Assembly (NCBI GenBank): GCA_050248495.1
Contig: JBFWSG010000014.1
Location: 55,238 to 119,237 of the forward strand
Source of the DNA: DASYDU01 sp050248495
GTDB lineage: Bacteria > Planctomycetota > Planctomycetia > Pirellulales > Lacipirellulaceae
DNA: 64,000 bases
Direction of reading: 5' to 3'
The notes under the pieces were generated by a model. The model saw only the letters and a list, made by a program, of their open reading frames with translations, did no database searches and was not told the DNA's origin. Both the position numbers and the translations under genes were made by a program. This document shows positions 8,538 to 17,559 of this stretch, in pieces. Positions within the stretch are counted from its first letter, which is position 1. The number at the start of each line of letters is the position of its first letter.

Positions 8538-10568
8538 CTACTGCTTCGTGGACGGGCGGTCGGCAACGCGGGCCGGGGCTTCTTTGTGGAGCACCGTGCC
8601 GGTGAGCAGCCAGCCGTCCGGATCGCTCTTGAGCGTGCGCCCGGCCGGGCCGAAATAGCGGCGGACCGCCTCGAAGCTCGGCAATTCGCTGCCGTCGAGC
8701 TTCTGCTTACGCAACACGCCTTCTTCCTTCTCGACTTCCGTCGTGAGCATCCGGTTGAGGAACTTGCCGAACATCGATTCCGATTCCGGCATGCGGCCTT
8801 GGCGGATCAATTCGTAGGTCGGCCGAAACGCTTCATCGGTCCGCACGAACGACCAACCGCTCCGCGGTCCCGGGGCCAGCTGCTCCATCCGTGCGGAAAC
8901 CAGCTTGTAGTCGCCGGCGTTGATCAGCATGTCGCGCTGGCCGAAGCCCTGCAGCAGATACTCCAGATACTTGATGTCGCTGGCCAACATCAGCTGGCCA
9001 TAGGCCACACAGACCGCCGAGTTGGGCAGCACGCGCTCCTGATCGCCGCCGTCGCTGGGCGCGGCCGGCTGGTCGTCGTCCGACACCGGGCTCAGCCCCG
9101 GAGCGTCAATGGTCAGCTCCTGGATCGAAACTTCTTCGGGCACGCGCTCCCAGATCACGAAATTGCCGAACGTGCGGCGCTCGACGTCCGGCTCCTTTTC
9201 CATGATCCGCCGGATCGTGTCGGCCAGCTTCGCCTCGTCTTTCGCTTCGATGGCGATCAGCGACCGCTCGCTGTTGATCGAAATCGGCATCGAGTAGTCG
9301 GTGATCAGTGTCACGCGATTGCCGAGGTGAGCCACCAGCTCGTCGCGGACATTGACTTGCGGGCCGTAGGCGTCCTGCTCGATGCCTTCCATCGAGGTCT
9401 TGAAAGCGTCCTTGTGACCCTCGACCGCGTCGAACAGCGTGCCGAAGTGGTCGAAGGCGTTGAGCACTTCGATATTATAAGTGGCATAGCGGGCGCACAT
9501 CCGCGGCACCCACGAAGGCGGCGTCATTTCGGCCACGTTCGGCAGCTGCAGCATCTGCATCGCCAGGTTCCAGCGGAGCGGATCGCTTTCTTTGCCATTG
9601 ACCGGCGGGGCATAGATCGCCGCGCGGTAGACCACTTCGGAGTCGTCGGAGGCGAGCATGTTCACGTAGCCGCCGACGCCCTGGATCGCGTCAAAGCCCT
9701 GCTCCTGGAGAATCTTGGCGAGGTCCTTGTCCTCGCGCAGCCGCGCGCCCTTATCGAGCGTCCGCAGGGCATAAGTCAATCCGAACGGATCGGCGTAGAG
9801 GCGAATCTCCGGCTGCTGCGTGCCGGCAGCGGCTTGCAGCTTGGCGATGGTCGCTTTGTACGCCGGTTGCGAATTGAGATTGTCGGTCGGCGCGCCGGCA
9901 AAGCGCTTAAGCATCGCCTCGGCCTGTTCGCGGCCGTTGATGCCGACCAGCACATTGTCGCGCTGGAAGTAGATTGTCTCGATCGGATCGTCTTTGCCGT
10001 TCTTGGCAGGGATCAAGTACGTGGTAAGCGTCGCACCGTCGGCCTTGATCTCTTCCTTGACGCCCCCTTGGGCGGTGAGCCGTTTGTCGACCGCCGCGAG
10101 GTAGTTCTTCACGGCCGCATCGCGTCCGGTGACGTCCATCAGGATGGCGAGCGACGCATCCTTACCCGGCCGATCGATTACCGCCAGGGCCAGCTCGCCG
10201 GCGATCACGCCGTGCAAGTCGTCGTAGGTAAAGCCGAGGCGGTTCTGCAGATCGCCGAACTTGCCCCGCAGCTGCTTGTCGAGGCTCTCGCGGAAGTTCT
10301 CCATCACCTCGTCGTTGAGCATCCGTCCGAATTGCGTGCTCTCGAAGTGGTCCTGCGCCTCCTCGGCATTGGTCACCGAAACGAAGCCCTTGGTCGCCGC
10401 GGGGAGCAGCACTTCGCTTGGCGGACCGGCCCAAGCGGCAGCGGCAAACAGAGACACACAGGCGGCGATTCTCGAGGCGGCGCAGCAAAGCTCGGTAAAA
10501 CGCAAAGCACTACTCCGTATAGATGTCGCGGCGGATGGCTCGGCCGGTTCGGCCGCCGCGATGGGCAA
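8538..10568 (-). CDS. exported hypothetical protein, DUF3352-like
   Basis: 676 residues with a hydrophobic stretch ACVSLFAAAAWAGPP near residues 35-49, fitting a secretion signal with cleavage after A-W-A. The first 25-30 residues look atypical, so the true start may lie further in. The mature part is rich in charged, soluble sequence: VIAGELALAVIDRPGK, then IYFQRDNVLVGINGREQAEAML and MLASDIKYLEYLLQGFG. This pattern of 'testing' segments recalls DUF3352-type proteins common in planctomycetes, but I do not recognise a catalytic motif and the family call is tentative. It ends 12 bases before the MFS permease start. Function unknown. Confidence 0.7.
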   Translation of the reverse strand: MPIAAAEPAEPSAATSIRSSALRFTELCCAASRIAACVSLFAAAAWAGPPSEVLLPAATKGFVSVTNAEEAQDHFESTQFGRMLNDEVMENFRESLDKQLRGKFGDLQNRLGFTYDDLHGVIAGELALAVIDRPGKDASLAILMDVTGRDAAVKNYLAAVDKRLTAQGGVKEEIKADGATLTTYLIPAKNGKDDPIETIYFQRDNVLVGINGREQAEAMLKRFAGAPTDNLNSQPAYKATIAKLQAAAGTQQPEIRLYADPFGLTYALRTLDKGARLREDKDLAKILQEQGFDAIQGVGGYVNMLASDDSEVVYRAAIYAPPVNGKESDPLRWNLAMQMLQLPNVAEMTPPSWVPRMCARYATYNIEVLNAFDHFGTLFDAVEGHKDAFKTSMEGIEQDAYGPQVNVRDELVAHLGNRVTLITDYSMPISINSERSLIAIEAKDEAKLADTIRRIMEKEPDVERRTFGNFVIWERVPEEVSIQELTIDAPGLSPVSDDDQPAAPSDGGDQERVLPNSAVCVAYGQLMLASDIKYLEYLLQGFGQRDMLINAGDYKLVSARMEQLAPGPRSGWSFVRTDEAFRPTYELIRQGRMPESESMFGKFLNRMLTTEVEKEEGVLRKQKLDGSELPSFEAVRRYFGPAGRTLKSDPDGWLLTGTVLHKEAPARVADRPSTKQ

Positions 10569-11426
10569 CGAGGGGACGAGGCCTCTAGTTCGTCATCGGC
10601 GATTCTCGCTCCGCGGCCGCGTAATTCAGCGACGCGACAGCAGAGATTAACAATCGCCGGAGATTGACACGTTGCTCCCGCCGCACCTCACACACGAGAG
10701 TGCGGCCTGGAGCGAATCGCCCGGCTCCGTCGAGCCGCGCGACGAGGTAATATATCCCGATCGCACGGGCGGTCCTAGCCAAGTAAGGCGGCCGAGACGG
10801 CTAACGCGATCACTGCCAAGAACCATAAACCATTGCTTTCAAACGCTTTGCGGACACGAGGACGAACCGAGCATGGCGATCCGTAGGCAATTGGACGAAG
10901 TCATTATTGCAGCCCGGCTCAGTTCAATGAGTCCTGCCCTCCTTGGAATTGCCCGGGGACAGCTGACGCAAAATCGCCGGAAATTCTTGAATTGCGGTTC
11001 GCGGCGGCGACGTAACGACGCTGGGCCGTTTCGAGCTTGTTTTTCCGAACCGTTTCGCCGCACGATCAAAAAGCGGCCTGTTTTTCCGAAGACGTCACGT
11101 GCGTCGACGTATGTCCTTAAACTTTCGAAGATGCCACGTGACAACTGGGGTGGGGTGCGGCAGTTCTGGGCCGTGAAGCCGGCGATCGGCGCGCACCGGT
11201 ACCCCAGCCGCGCGCGTTACTCGCGGCGGCGCACCGCGACCGATCGTCTGGAGCGAAGACGCGCGACGCTGTGGCTGGTTCCAAATTGCCAAAGAACGGT
11301 GGGACGCTCGGCATGATAGCACATAGTGTACATATGGTCAATACACGATATTGGGCCACGTGCTACGGCGAAAAAGGCTGAGTCCACGTCTCGCTTTCCT
11401 TCACTCTTACTCAATAGCGTCACAAA
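10569..11426. other. gene-poor stretch upstream of the DUF3352-like gene
   Basis: No convincing gene is seen. A 214-codon plus-strand frame (10672-11316) is arginine- and serine-rich shadow-like sequence without domain features. From about 11300 the DNA becomes visibly AT-richer. TGTTTTTCCGAA occurs twice, near 11038 and 11082. The stretch ends with GAGTCCTGACCCCTTTGATT at about 11432, a string I associate with transposase-linked remnants. Confidence 0.5.
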
Positions 11427-11636
11427 TCAATGAGTCCTGACCCCTTTGATTCCCTCAATTTTTCGCCGCGGCGAAGTGACTGACGAGTGCAGCATTGCCG
11501 GTTCGCAGAGTGCAGTAACTTCAAGTGGAATATCGCGGCCAATGCATTCGAATTTCCCTCCCACGCCAAATGTAAAAGTACCGTCGTCGCGTCTACGAAT
11601 ATCTAGGTCTGGCTTTTGGGGAATAACTCTTTCCAT
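11427..11636 (-). CDS. small hypothetical protein or gene remnant
   Basis: A 69-codon minus-strand frame, MERVIPQKPDLDIRRRDDGT, has a more protein-like composition than its surroundings (mixed charged and hydrophobic residues, strand-like FTFGVGGKFECIGRDIPLEV). It ends in KGVRTH, which is simply the translation of the GGGGTCAGGACTC string. The base composition is AT-richer than neighbouring genes, suggesting imported or decayed DNA. No family recognised; it could be a fragment or chance. Confidence 0.3.
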   Translation of the reverse strand: MERVIPQKPDLDIRRRDDGTFTFGVGGKFECIGRDIPLEVTALCEPAMLHSSVTSPRRKIEGIKGVRTH

Positions 11637-11729
11637 TGAATGTATCCGCCTTTTGCAATGTACGACCGAACAAGTTAGGCGTCAGGCACAGCTTGAATTA
11701 CGAGGCAGCCTCGCTAACGATCACCTACG

Positions 11730-13430
11730 TCAATTGATCAGCTCCCGCCGTCGTGACAAATAGTCCCAGACGACGTAGCGGTCGAGGTCGCGGCCGGCGG
11801 TGAAGAAGACGCGGCCGGTGGTTTGCTCGGCCAGGCGGAAGGCGAAGCGGACGTCCTCCTCGCTCTGCGACCAGCTGGGGAGCAGGAACATGTTGATCGT
11901 GATGCCCTCGCGTTTGCAGAGCGCGCCTTCGCGCATCGTGGCGGCTTCAGTGCGTGGGTCGGCCGGGTAGAGCATGTACAGCATCTGGCCTTCGAAGTGG
12001 GCGGTTGGCAGGCCGTCGGTGATCAGCACGATCTGCCGGTTCGGCGTGTCGACGGTCGAGAGCAGCCGGCGGGCGAGTGACAGGCCGTGTTGCAGATTCG
12101 TGAAGTGGGGCGGGATGCGGTGCTCGCTCACGTCGTCGCGGCTCATGTCCGCCCGGAGCCGGACCACGGGGTCGTAGACCGTCACCGGCTTGGGCATGAT
12201 GCTCACGATCTTGCCGGGCTCCACGAGCTTGGCAAACGTGTAAACCTCGATGAAGCGGAGCCAATCGCCGGGGTAATCGCGGCGAATTAGTCCTTCCATC
12301 GCCAGGGCCATCCGCTTCACATTGATGTACTGGCCGTCGTAGCGCATCGAGCCACTCATGTCCATCAGCACGCAGGTGGCACACTTGGGCGAGTTGCGGG
12401 TGCGATGGACCTGGATGTCGTCCTGGCGAAAGCGGATCGGCGTGCCCGGGCCTTCGCGCAACAGGGCATTCACGAACGTGCCGGGGATGTCGAGGTTGGC
12501 GATCGAGTCGCCGAACTCGTACGGCTTGGTGGTCTGCAGCTCGACCGCGCCTTCGCCGACGATCTGGCCCTGATGGCGGCCGGTCCGCGAGGGGGCCATC
12601 TCCTGGAACAACCGCTCCAGCAACTTGCCTTGGAACAGGCGGTAGGCCTTGGGCGTGAGACGGAAGCTGCCCTTGCGCTGTTCCAGGCCCTGCCGCTCGG
12701 CCTCTTCACGGAGGTAGTCCTGAATCTGCTGCTGCAGCGCGCTGAGCTGCTCGACGTCGCCCGGCTCGGCGAACTCGTTCAACAGGTCCATGTCGATGAT
12801 GCCGATGCGGGCATTCTTGCGGGCCTCTTCGAGCTGCTTGAGCAGCTCGTCGATCTTCTCCAGCTCTTCCTTGACCTGCAGAGCCTGCGGCACGGTGAGC
12901 GATTCCTGGCCGGTGAACTCATACTTGGCGGCGAGCTCGTCGACCTGGTACTTGTCGCCAAGCCGCTCGATGAGCTGGACCAGGTCGGCGGCAAACGGTG
13001 ACTGGTCGTTGCCCGTGGCGTACCACAGCCGCTCCAGCTCGCGGAGCTGCTCGTTTTTGATGACGCGATAGAACATGTCGCGGAGCTTGCGGGGCGGCTT
13101 CACTTCGGCGGCCCGCGAGTGGAACGCGTGGTGCGACTTTTTGCGAACGCCGCGGGTTTCGAACCGGGCGAGGATCTTCCGCTTGCGTTCCTGCAGCATG
13201 GCGATCAGCGCGTCGATGCTGGGGCCGAGTCCGGCGATCTGGTTCGGATCGAGCCGGATCGCCCGGGCGAGCTCTTCCTCGGTGAGCTCGCGCCGCTCGC
13301 CGAACATCAGCATGTGCTCCAGCGCAGGCGAAACCATGTCGGGCGGCTCCTGCGTCGGGCTGGGAAAACGGACCGGGTCGAACTTCTGATAGGTGTGAAC
13401 GACGCCGCCGAGAGTGTTGCGGGAGGACAT
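11730..13430 (-). CDS. VWA-domain protein with long helical N-terminal region
   Basis: 566 residues. The C-terminal half is a von Willebrand factor A domain: the metal-ion-dependent adhesion motif DMSGSM starts at D357, followed by a conserved-looking VLITDGLPTAH strand and the terminal RVFFTAGRDLDRYVVWDYL. The N-terminal half is charged and helical, with likely coiled coil around QVKEELEKIDELLKQLEEARK. VWA proteins of this cytosolic type often partner with MoxR AAA ATPases, but none is adjacent here. The ATG at 13430 opens MSSRNTLGGVVHTYQKFDP; upstream in-frame residues look like translated leader. The leader has no Shine-Dalgarno and is instead C/T-rich. The role is unknown; complex assembly or a stress function is an inference. 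Confidence 0.82.
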   Translation of the reverse strand: MSSRNTLGGVVHTYQKFDPVRFPSPTQEPPDMVSPALEHMLMFGERRELTEEELARAIRLDPNQIAGLGPSIDALIAMLQERKRKILARFETRGVRKKSHHAFHSRAAEVKPPRKLRDMFYRVIKNEQLRELERLWYATGNDQSPFAADLVQLIERLGDKYQVDELAAKYEFTGQESLTVPQALQVKEELEKIDELLKQLEEARKNARIGIIDMDLLNEFAEPGDVEQLSALQQQIQDYLREEAERQGLEQRKGSFRLTPKAYRLFQGKLLERLFQEMAPSRTGRHQGQIVGEGAVELQTTKPYEFGDSIANLDIPGTFVNALLREGPGTPIRFRQDDIQVHRTRNSPKCATCVLMDMSGSMRYDGQYINVKRMALAMEGLIRRDYPGDWLRFIEVYTFAKLVEPGKIVSIMPKPVTVYDPVVRLRADMSRDDVSEHRIPPHFTNLQHGLSLARRLLSTVDTPNRQIVLITDGLPTAHFEGQMLYMLYPADPRTEAATMREGALCKREGITINMFLLPSWSQSEEDVRFAFRLAEQTTGRVFFTAGRDLDRYVVWDYLSRRRELIN

Positions 13431-13637
13431 AGGGGAGGGTTGAGAGTCGAGGATGGAGGGTGGAGAGTTCAAGTGATTGAGGCTGCTTGGCCCTCGGCGG
13501 TAATTATAGCGGGGTGGGAGATTGAGGCTGGGGATTTCGCGACAATTGTCGAGACTCGCTGGCGAATACGTGCGAAAAGGGGCGAGTTTGAACCCAAATA
13601 ACAGCGGCAATAAAAAGCCGCGAAACGGAGGTGACGC

Positions 13638-13856
13638 ATGGCTGACGAATCGAATCCAATGACCTGCCCGCGGTGTGACCGGGCCTTGTCGTACGTGGGC
13701 ACGAAGGCCTTTCACGAAGGGACACGCTACGGTTTCTTGGGCGACCTTGGCGAGCTGTTCGTCAACAAGGAGAAGTTCGACGTGTATGTCTGCAACCGCT
13801 GTGGCCGCGTGGAGCTATTCGTGGACGGCATCGGCGAGGAGTTCCGGCCGCATTAG
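13638..13856 (+). CDS. small zinc-ribbon protein
   Basis: 72 residues with two CxxC knuckles, CPRC at residues 9-12 and CNRC further on (YVCNRCGRVELF), separated by a glycine- and aromatic-rich segment. This is the layout of small cytosolic zinc-ribbon proteins of unknown function. A strong GGAGGTG lies five bases before the ATG, unlike many neighbours. It is divergent from the VWA gene with a 207-base gap. Confidence 0.8.
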   Translation: MADESNPMTCPRCDRALSYVGTKAFHEGTRYGFLGDLGELFVNKEKFDVYVCNRCGRVELFVDGIGEEFRPH

Positions 13857-13864
13857 AGCGGTTT

Positions 13865-13894
13865 TTGGCGCCGCACCCGATTGGCCGATATAAT
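13865..13894 (+). promoter_or_regulatory. promoter of the toxin-antitoxin pair
   Basis: TTGGCG at 13865-13870 and a perfect TATAAT at 13889-13894 are separated by 18 bases. The antitoxin start lies about 50 bases downstream. Type II operons usually repress themselves here; I see no obvious operator palindrome over the -10. Confidence 0.6.
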
Positions 13895-13943
13895 GAATTG
13901 CGGTAGTCACCTTGCTCAAGCGCGGTCCAAGAAGGAAACGGAA

Positions 13944-14162
13944 ATGACCACAGACTCACTTTTCGATCTGCCTCCTGCCGAGAAGCTGCAACTGGTCGAG
14001 GATCTGTGGGATGACTTGGCCGCGAGTCCGGACGACGTTCCGATCCACGATTGGCAGAAGGCGGAGTTGGATCGGCGCAAGGCCAACCTGCAGAGCCGAC
14101 CGGCGTCGGCTGTTTCCTGGGAAGACGTCAAAGCCAGGATTCGCAGCCGCCATGGCCGCTAA
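13944..14162 (+). CDS. addiction-module antitoxin
   Basis: 72 residues of the short addiction-module antitoxin family, recognisable from LPPAEKLQLVEDLWDDLAA at the N-terminus and a C-terminal end DVKARIRSRHGR. Such proteins bind and neutralise the cognate RelE/ParE-type toxin through the C-terminal tail; the N-terminal half would mediate dimerisation. The next gene starts inside this one (11-base overlap), the usual antitoxin-then-toxin order. Confidence 0.85.
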   Translation: MTTDSLFDLPPAEKLQLVEDLWDDLAASPDDVPIHDWQKAELDRRKANLQSRPASAVSWEDVKARIRSRHGR

Positions 14163-14451
14163 ATTGGCCCTCGCGCCCGAAGCTGAGTTGGATATTCAGG
14201 AGGCCTACGACTGGTACGAATTGAGGCGTCCGGGTTTGGGTGAAGACTTCTTGAGCTGTGTCGACGGCAGCTTCCAATACGCTTGCCGCAATCCAGAATT
14301 GTTCGCCAAGGTTTACGAAGACTATCGTCGTGTCCTAGTGCGACGATTTCCCTACGCAGTGTTCTACGAATCTGTCGAGGGGACCGTCACGGTCTATTGC
14401 GTGGTTCATACCTCCCGTGATCCAGCCAAGTGGCGTGAACGATTGCCGTGA
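14152..14451 (+). CDS. RelE/ParE-family toxin
   Basis: 99 residues with the family pattern: LALAPEAELDIQEAYDWYELRRPGLGEDFL, then RRVLVRRFPYAVFYESVEGTVTVYCVVHTSRDP. The RRFPY-V-FY segment and the closing VVHTSRDPAKW are typical of RelE/ParE toxins (mRNA interferase or gyrase poison; the sequence does not decide which). It overlaps the antitoxin by 11 bases and shares its promoter. The pair sits next to the AT-richer patch, consistent with acquired DNA. Confidence 0.87.
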   Translation: MAAKLALAPEAELDIQEAYDWYELRRPGLGEDFLSCVDGSFQYACRNPELFAKVYEDYRRVLVRRFPYAVFYESVEGTVTVYCVVHTSRDPAKWRERLP

Positions 14452-14590
14452 GCGGTTCGATGGGCGACGTCGGCGAGGGGTTTCGACCGCATTGTACCTC
14501 ACCGGAGGTGTTTAACACTGTGCAAGGAGACGCCCCGTCGTCAGACTTATCTTTTTGGTGCTGAGCCCCCACCTTGCCAAGAGTCTTCCC

Positions 14591-15064
14591 ATGGCCACAT
14601 TCACACTCATCCACGTCGCGATCAGTCTGCTGGCGCTCGCCGCAGGCTTTGTTGTTTTGGGCGGAATGCTCTGCGGGACGAATCTGCGCGGCTGGACGGG
14701 TCTGTTCCTGGTTACGACGATCGCCACCAACGCCAGCGGATTTGGCTTTCCTTTTGTCAAGTTCTTGCCGTCGCATGCCATCGCGATCCTGTCCTTGGCG
14801 CTCCTGGCGGTGGCGGTGTACGCATTGTACGTTCGGCATCTCGCCGGCGGATGGAGGCTGGTCTACTTTGTCACCGCCGTTGCGGCGCTTTACTTCAATG
14901 CGTTCGTGCTCATCGTGCAGACGTTTTTGAAATTTCCGGTGCTCCATGAACTGGCACCGAACCAAACCGAGCCGCCGTTTGCAATCACCCAGGCACTTCT
15001 GCTCTTGGGTTTCATCGTGTCAGGGTTCGCTGCTTGGAAGCGGTTCAAACTCGCGCCCGTCTAG
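14591..15064 (+). CDS. four-helix membrane protein of unknown function
   Basis: 157 residues with four predicted membrane helices: IHVAISLLALAAGFVVLGGM, a second over TGLFLVTTIATNASGFG, a third over AIAILSLALLAVAVYALY and a fourth over ALLLLGFIVSGFAAW, with VYFVTAVAALYFNAFVLIVQ in between possibly making five. No catalytic motif. The layout resembles small uncharacterised integral membrane proteins (DUF2306-like), but the match is weak. It follows the toxin after 139 bases in the same direction. Confidence 0.75.
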   Translation: MATFTLIHVAISLLALAAGFVVLGGMLCGTNLRGWTGLFLVTTIATNASGFGFPFVKFLPSHAIAILSLALLAVAVYALYVRHLAGGWRLVYFVTAVAALYFNAFVLIVQTFLKFPVLHELAPNQTEPPFAITQALLLLGFIVSGFAAWKRFKLAPV

Positions 15065-15231
15065 CGGCGTGCAGCGGCCAATTATGAAGCTGCGATGAAG
15101 TTTGCGCGATGATTCCGCGGCGGCGGTTGTGGCGACGCACGGCTCGCTCTAGTTTGGGTGCCGTGCCCCGGCTCGAAGCTCGCTCGTGATTGCTGGCCGG
15201 GGGAATCAGAACCTTGAGTGGAGTGCCGCTG

Positions 15232-15960
15232 ATGAATCGTTGGCTTGTCGTGGGGTTGTGTGCGCTGGTTGCCTTGGGGTCGTTGGTCGCAAAAGGGGAT
15301 GCTGCCGTTCGGATTACGGAATTCATGTCCGAAGGGCAGGGCGACACAGATTCTGGCAACGGCGGCCGCCGGCAGCGGGAGTTCTTCGAGCTCACGAATC
15401 TCGGCGCGACGGCGGTCGACGTGTCGGCGTGGTCGTACAACGACAACAACACGAACGATCCGATAAGTTGGGGCCCGAGCGCCGGTTCGATCGCGGCCGG
15501 CGAGAGCATCGTCTTGACGCAGATGACGCCCGAGGCGTTCAAGACCTATTGGGGCCTGCCCGCGAGCGTCCGCGTCTTTTCGTTCGGCTCGCTCTCGAAT
15601 CTCGGCAACGGCGACACGATCAACATCTACAACTCCGCGACGCAAGACGCTTCGACGTTGGTCGATTCGCTTACTTACACGGCCGAAGCGCGCGGCAGCG
15701 GCGTCTCGCGGAACCGGCCGTGGGACGGCGGCCAGGGACAGTATCTGAATGGCGCCTGGGTGGTTTCGAGCGTCGGCGACAGCTACGTGTCGTTCCTGGC
15801 CCCGAATGCCACCGGCTTCCCGCCCACCTATCCGAATGCGATCGACTACACGGACCTGGCGAACCCGGGTCGGTATGCGAACGTTCCGGAGCCGGGCACG
15901 GCGGTGCTGGCTGCGATGTGTTTGTGTGCGTTGGCGAGTCGGCGCCGGCGGTTGAGCTAA
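15232..15960 (+). CDS. exported PEP-CTERM protein with lamin-tail-like domain
   Basis: 242 residues: a signal peptide (MNRWLVVGLCALVALGSLVA), a lamin-tail-like beta domain (VRITEFMSEGQ, REFFELTNLGATAVDVSAWS, then GESIVLTQ) and a C-terminal sorting tail VPEPGTAVLAAMCLCALASRRRR. That VPEP / hydrophobic helix / arginine cluster is the PEP-CTERM signal processed by exosortase, so the protein is exported and released or anchored at the surface. The role of lamin-tail domains here is probably adhesion to polysaccharide or DNA-like polymers. An upstream in-frame TTG at 15190 is rejected because MNRW begins the signal peptide cleanly. Confidence 0.85.
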   Translation: MNRWLVVGLCALVALGSLVAKGDAAVRITEFMSEGQGDTDSGNGGRRQREFFELTNLGATAVDVSAWSYNDNNTNDPISWGPSAGSIAAGESIVLTQMTPEAFKTYWGLPASVRVFSFGSLSNLGNGDTINIYNSATQDASTLVDSLTYTAEARGSGVSRNRPWDGGQGQYLNGAWVVSSVGDSYVSFLAPNATGFPPTYPNAIDYTDLANPGRYANVPEPGTAVLAAMCLCALASRRRRLS

Positions 15961-15971
15961 ACCGCAAGCGG

Positions 15972-17495
15972 TTAGTGACCGCGAGTTGGTGCGACAAAGA
16001 TAGGCGTCACGGAGACGGGAAGAAGTAGCTTCTCGTCTTTGACTTTGGTGTTGATCTTGTTGCCGAGGACATCGACGGCGGCGACCGGGCCGTGGCTCCA
16101 CGGCAGCGAAACTTCGACTGGCGGCTGGTCTTCGCCCGTAAACGTGTCGCGTCGCAGCCAAATTGCCAGACCAGGGCTCTCGGTACCACGGTCGAGCTGG
16201 AAGGCGTAGACGTCGGGGTGATCTGGCAGCTCGATGCGCTTCGCTTGACGGACGCCTTTTAGGGCTCGAGCCGTGCGTTGGAAGGCGCCGGCAATTGGTT
16301 CGCGCCGGGTGGGTACGCCGCCTTCAAAGCTGTAAAGGCCGATCTTGCCGTACATCAGCTGCATGATGTTGTCGCGCGGGAGCGTCAGCTGGATCAGTTG
16401 CCAATAGGCGGTGCGTTCGACGCCGGCCGAGAGGGCCAGGACATTGCGGATGGCAATCTCGCGGGCTTCGAGCCGCAGCATTTTCGCTTCGAGCTCGGGA
16501 GAGCAGCCCGCCAGAAACATCTGCGTTTCGGGGGCGAGCTGGTCCATTTGCTCGTAAAGATCATTGATTGATTTGCCGTGCGCGGCGCTCGCCGCGTCGC
16601 CCGCGGCGGCCGCTTGCGACCAGGCGGCGATCAGCGGAATGTACTGGCGATTGGCGGCGAACTCGAAGAAGCCGGGGCCGCCGTATTCCGTGGCGAAAAT
16701 CGGCTTCGAATAGCCAAGGGCCTGCATCTTGCCGCGGATTGCCTCGACGCGGCCGGGGATCGTGTACGGATCGGCATACAAGCGGAGATCGAAGACGTCG
16801 AACGCGTCACGGCCGGCGTCGAGCACGTAGTCGAAAAACGCCAGGCCGGCCTCCTGGTTGTACATCGGCGGCAGGCCGGGCGGATTGAACAGGCCGTCGT
16901 AGCCGCCGGCGACGATAACCGCATTCGGATCGGCGTCCTTCACCGCCTTGTAGAAGACTTTGAGCTCGTCGACGAACTCTTCCTTCGTGCCGGACCAGTA
17001 AACAGGATTGTTCGGTTCGCAATCGTTTTGCCAGTAGCGGACGCGGCCCTTGTAGCGCGAGACGAGGTCGTGGATGAAGCGATAGTACTCGTCGAGATTC
17101 TTCGCCGGCGAGGCGGGAATCATGGTCGACTGCAGTTTGGTTGCCCAGGTGGAGCTGGAGAAAACTGCGATGAGGCCTTCCTCCGGCGAGTGTAGCTGAT
17201 CGACGAAGGCATCGGTGGCGGACCAGTCGTACTTGCCCTGCTCGGGCTCGAGTTGGTTCCAGAACACATAAATCTTGGCATTGCCGCCGCCCAGCTCGTG
17301 GACGGCCGGCATGAACGGCACGGCCGGAACGCCCTGGTAGCCGTAGAGAAAGGCAAAGCCGATGCCTAGACGGGCATTGGTAACGGCGGCATTGCTCGGC
17401 GATGTTGCGACTCTCTGCGCGACCGGCTCTCCGGCGGCGAGACCATTGACCGAGAAACAGGCGAAAACGAGTGCCCGGGCGAGCGTGGATTTCAT
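15972..17495 (-). CDS. exported glycoside hydrolase, clan GH-A type (GH39-like)
   Basis: 507 residues with a signal peptide (MKSTLARALVFACFSVNGLA, cleavage near LAAG). The beta/alpha barrel has YWQNDCEPNNPVYW with the likely acid/base glutamate at E160 and ATEYGGPGFFE with the likely nucleophile E270, as in clan A families including GH39. LEPEQGKYDWSATDAFV is the typical early strand and helix. A beta-sandwich-like C-terminus (450-507) follows. The substrate is unknown. It is the last gene of a minus-strand run from trpD, 64 bases after the HATPase-GNAT gene. Confidence 0.75.
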   Translation of the reverse strand: MKSTLARALVFACFSVNGLAAGEPVAQRVATSPSNAAVTNARLGIGFAFLYGYQGVPAVPFMPAVHELGGGNAKIYVFWNQLEPEQGKYDWSATDAFVDQLHSPEEGLIAVFSSSTWATKLQSTMIPASPAKNLDEYYRFIHDLVSRYKGRVRYWQNDCEPNNPVYWSGTKEEFVDELKVFYKAVKDADPNAVIVAGGYDGLFNPPGLPPMYNQEAGLAFFDYVLDAGRDAFDVFDLRLYADPYTIPGRVEAIRGKMQALGYSKPIFATEYGGPGFFEFAANRQYIPLIAAWSQAAAAGDAASAAHGKSINDLYEQMDQLAPETQMFLAGCSPELEAKMLRLEAREIAIRNVLALSAGVERTAYWQLIQLTLPRDNIMQLMYGKIGLYSFEGGVPTRREPIAGAFQRTARALKGVRQAKRIELPDHPDVYAFQLDRGTESPGLAIWLRRDTFTGEDQPPVEVSLPWSHGPVAAVDVLGNKINTKVKDEKLLLPVSVTPIFVAPTRGH

Positions 17496-17559
17496 CGAAG
17501 TGCTCTCCACCCTGCGAAGTTACCACAACCTGCAGGTGGCCGCACGAAAATACGGCCGC

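Noticed and set aside
8133..10667. 844-codon plus-strand open frame
   Set aside because: It lies antisense across the MFS and DUF3352-like genes, reads as His/Arg/Asp-rich shadow protein and matches no family; long antisense frames are expected in GC-rich DNA.
10672..11316. 214-codon plus-strand frame in the gene-poor patch
   Set aside because: Highly basic, no hydrophobic core, no conserved-looking segment, no Shine-Dalgarno; treated as chance.
11671..11700. GTTAGGC resembling an integron attC core
   Set aside because: No paired RYYYAAC side, no folded arms and no integrase-like gene; a chance 7-mer.
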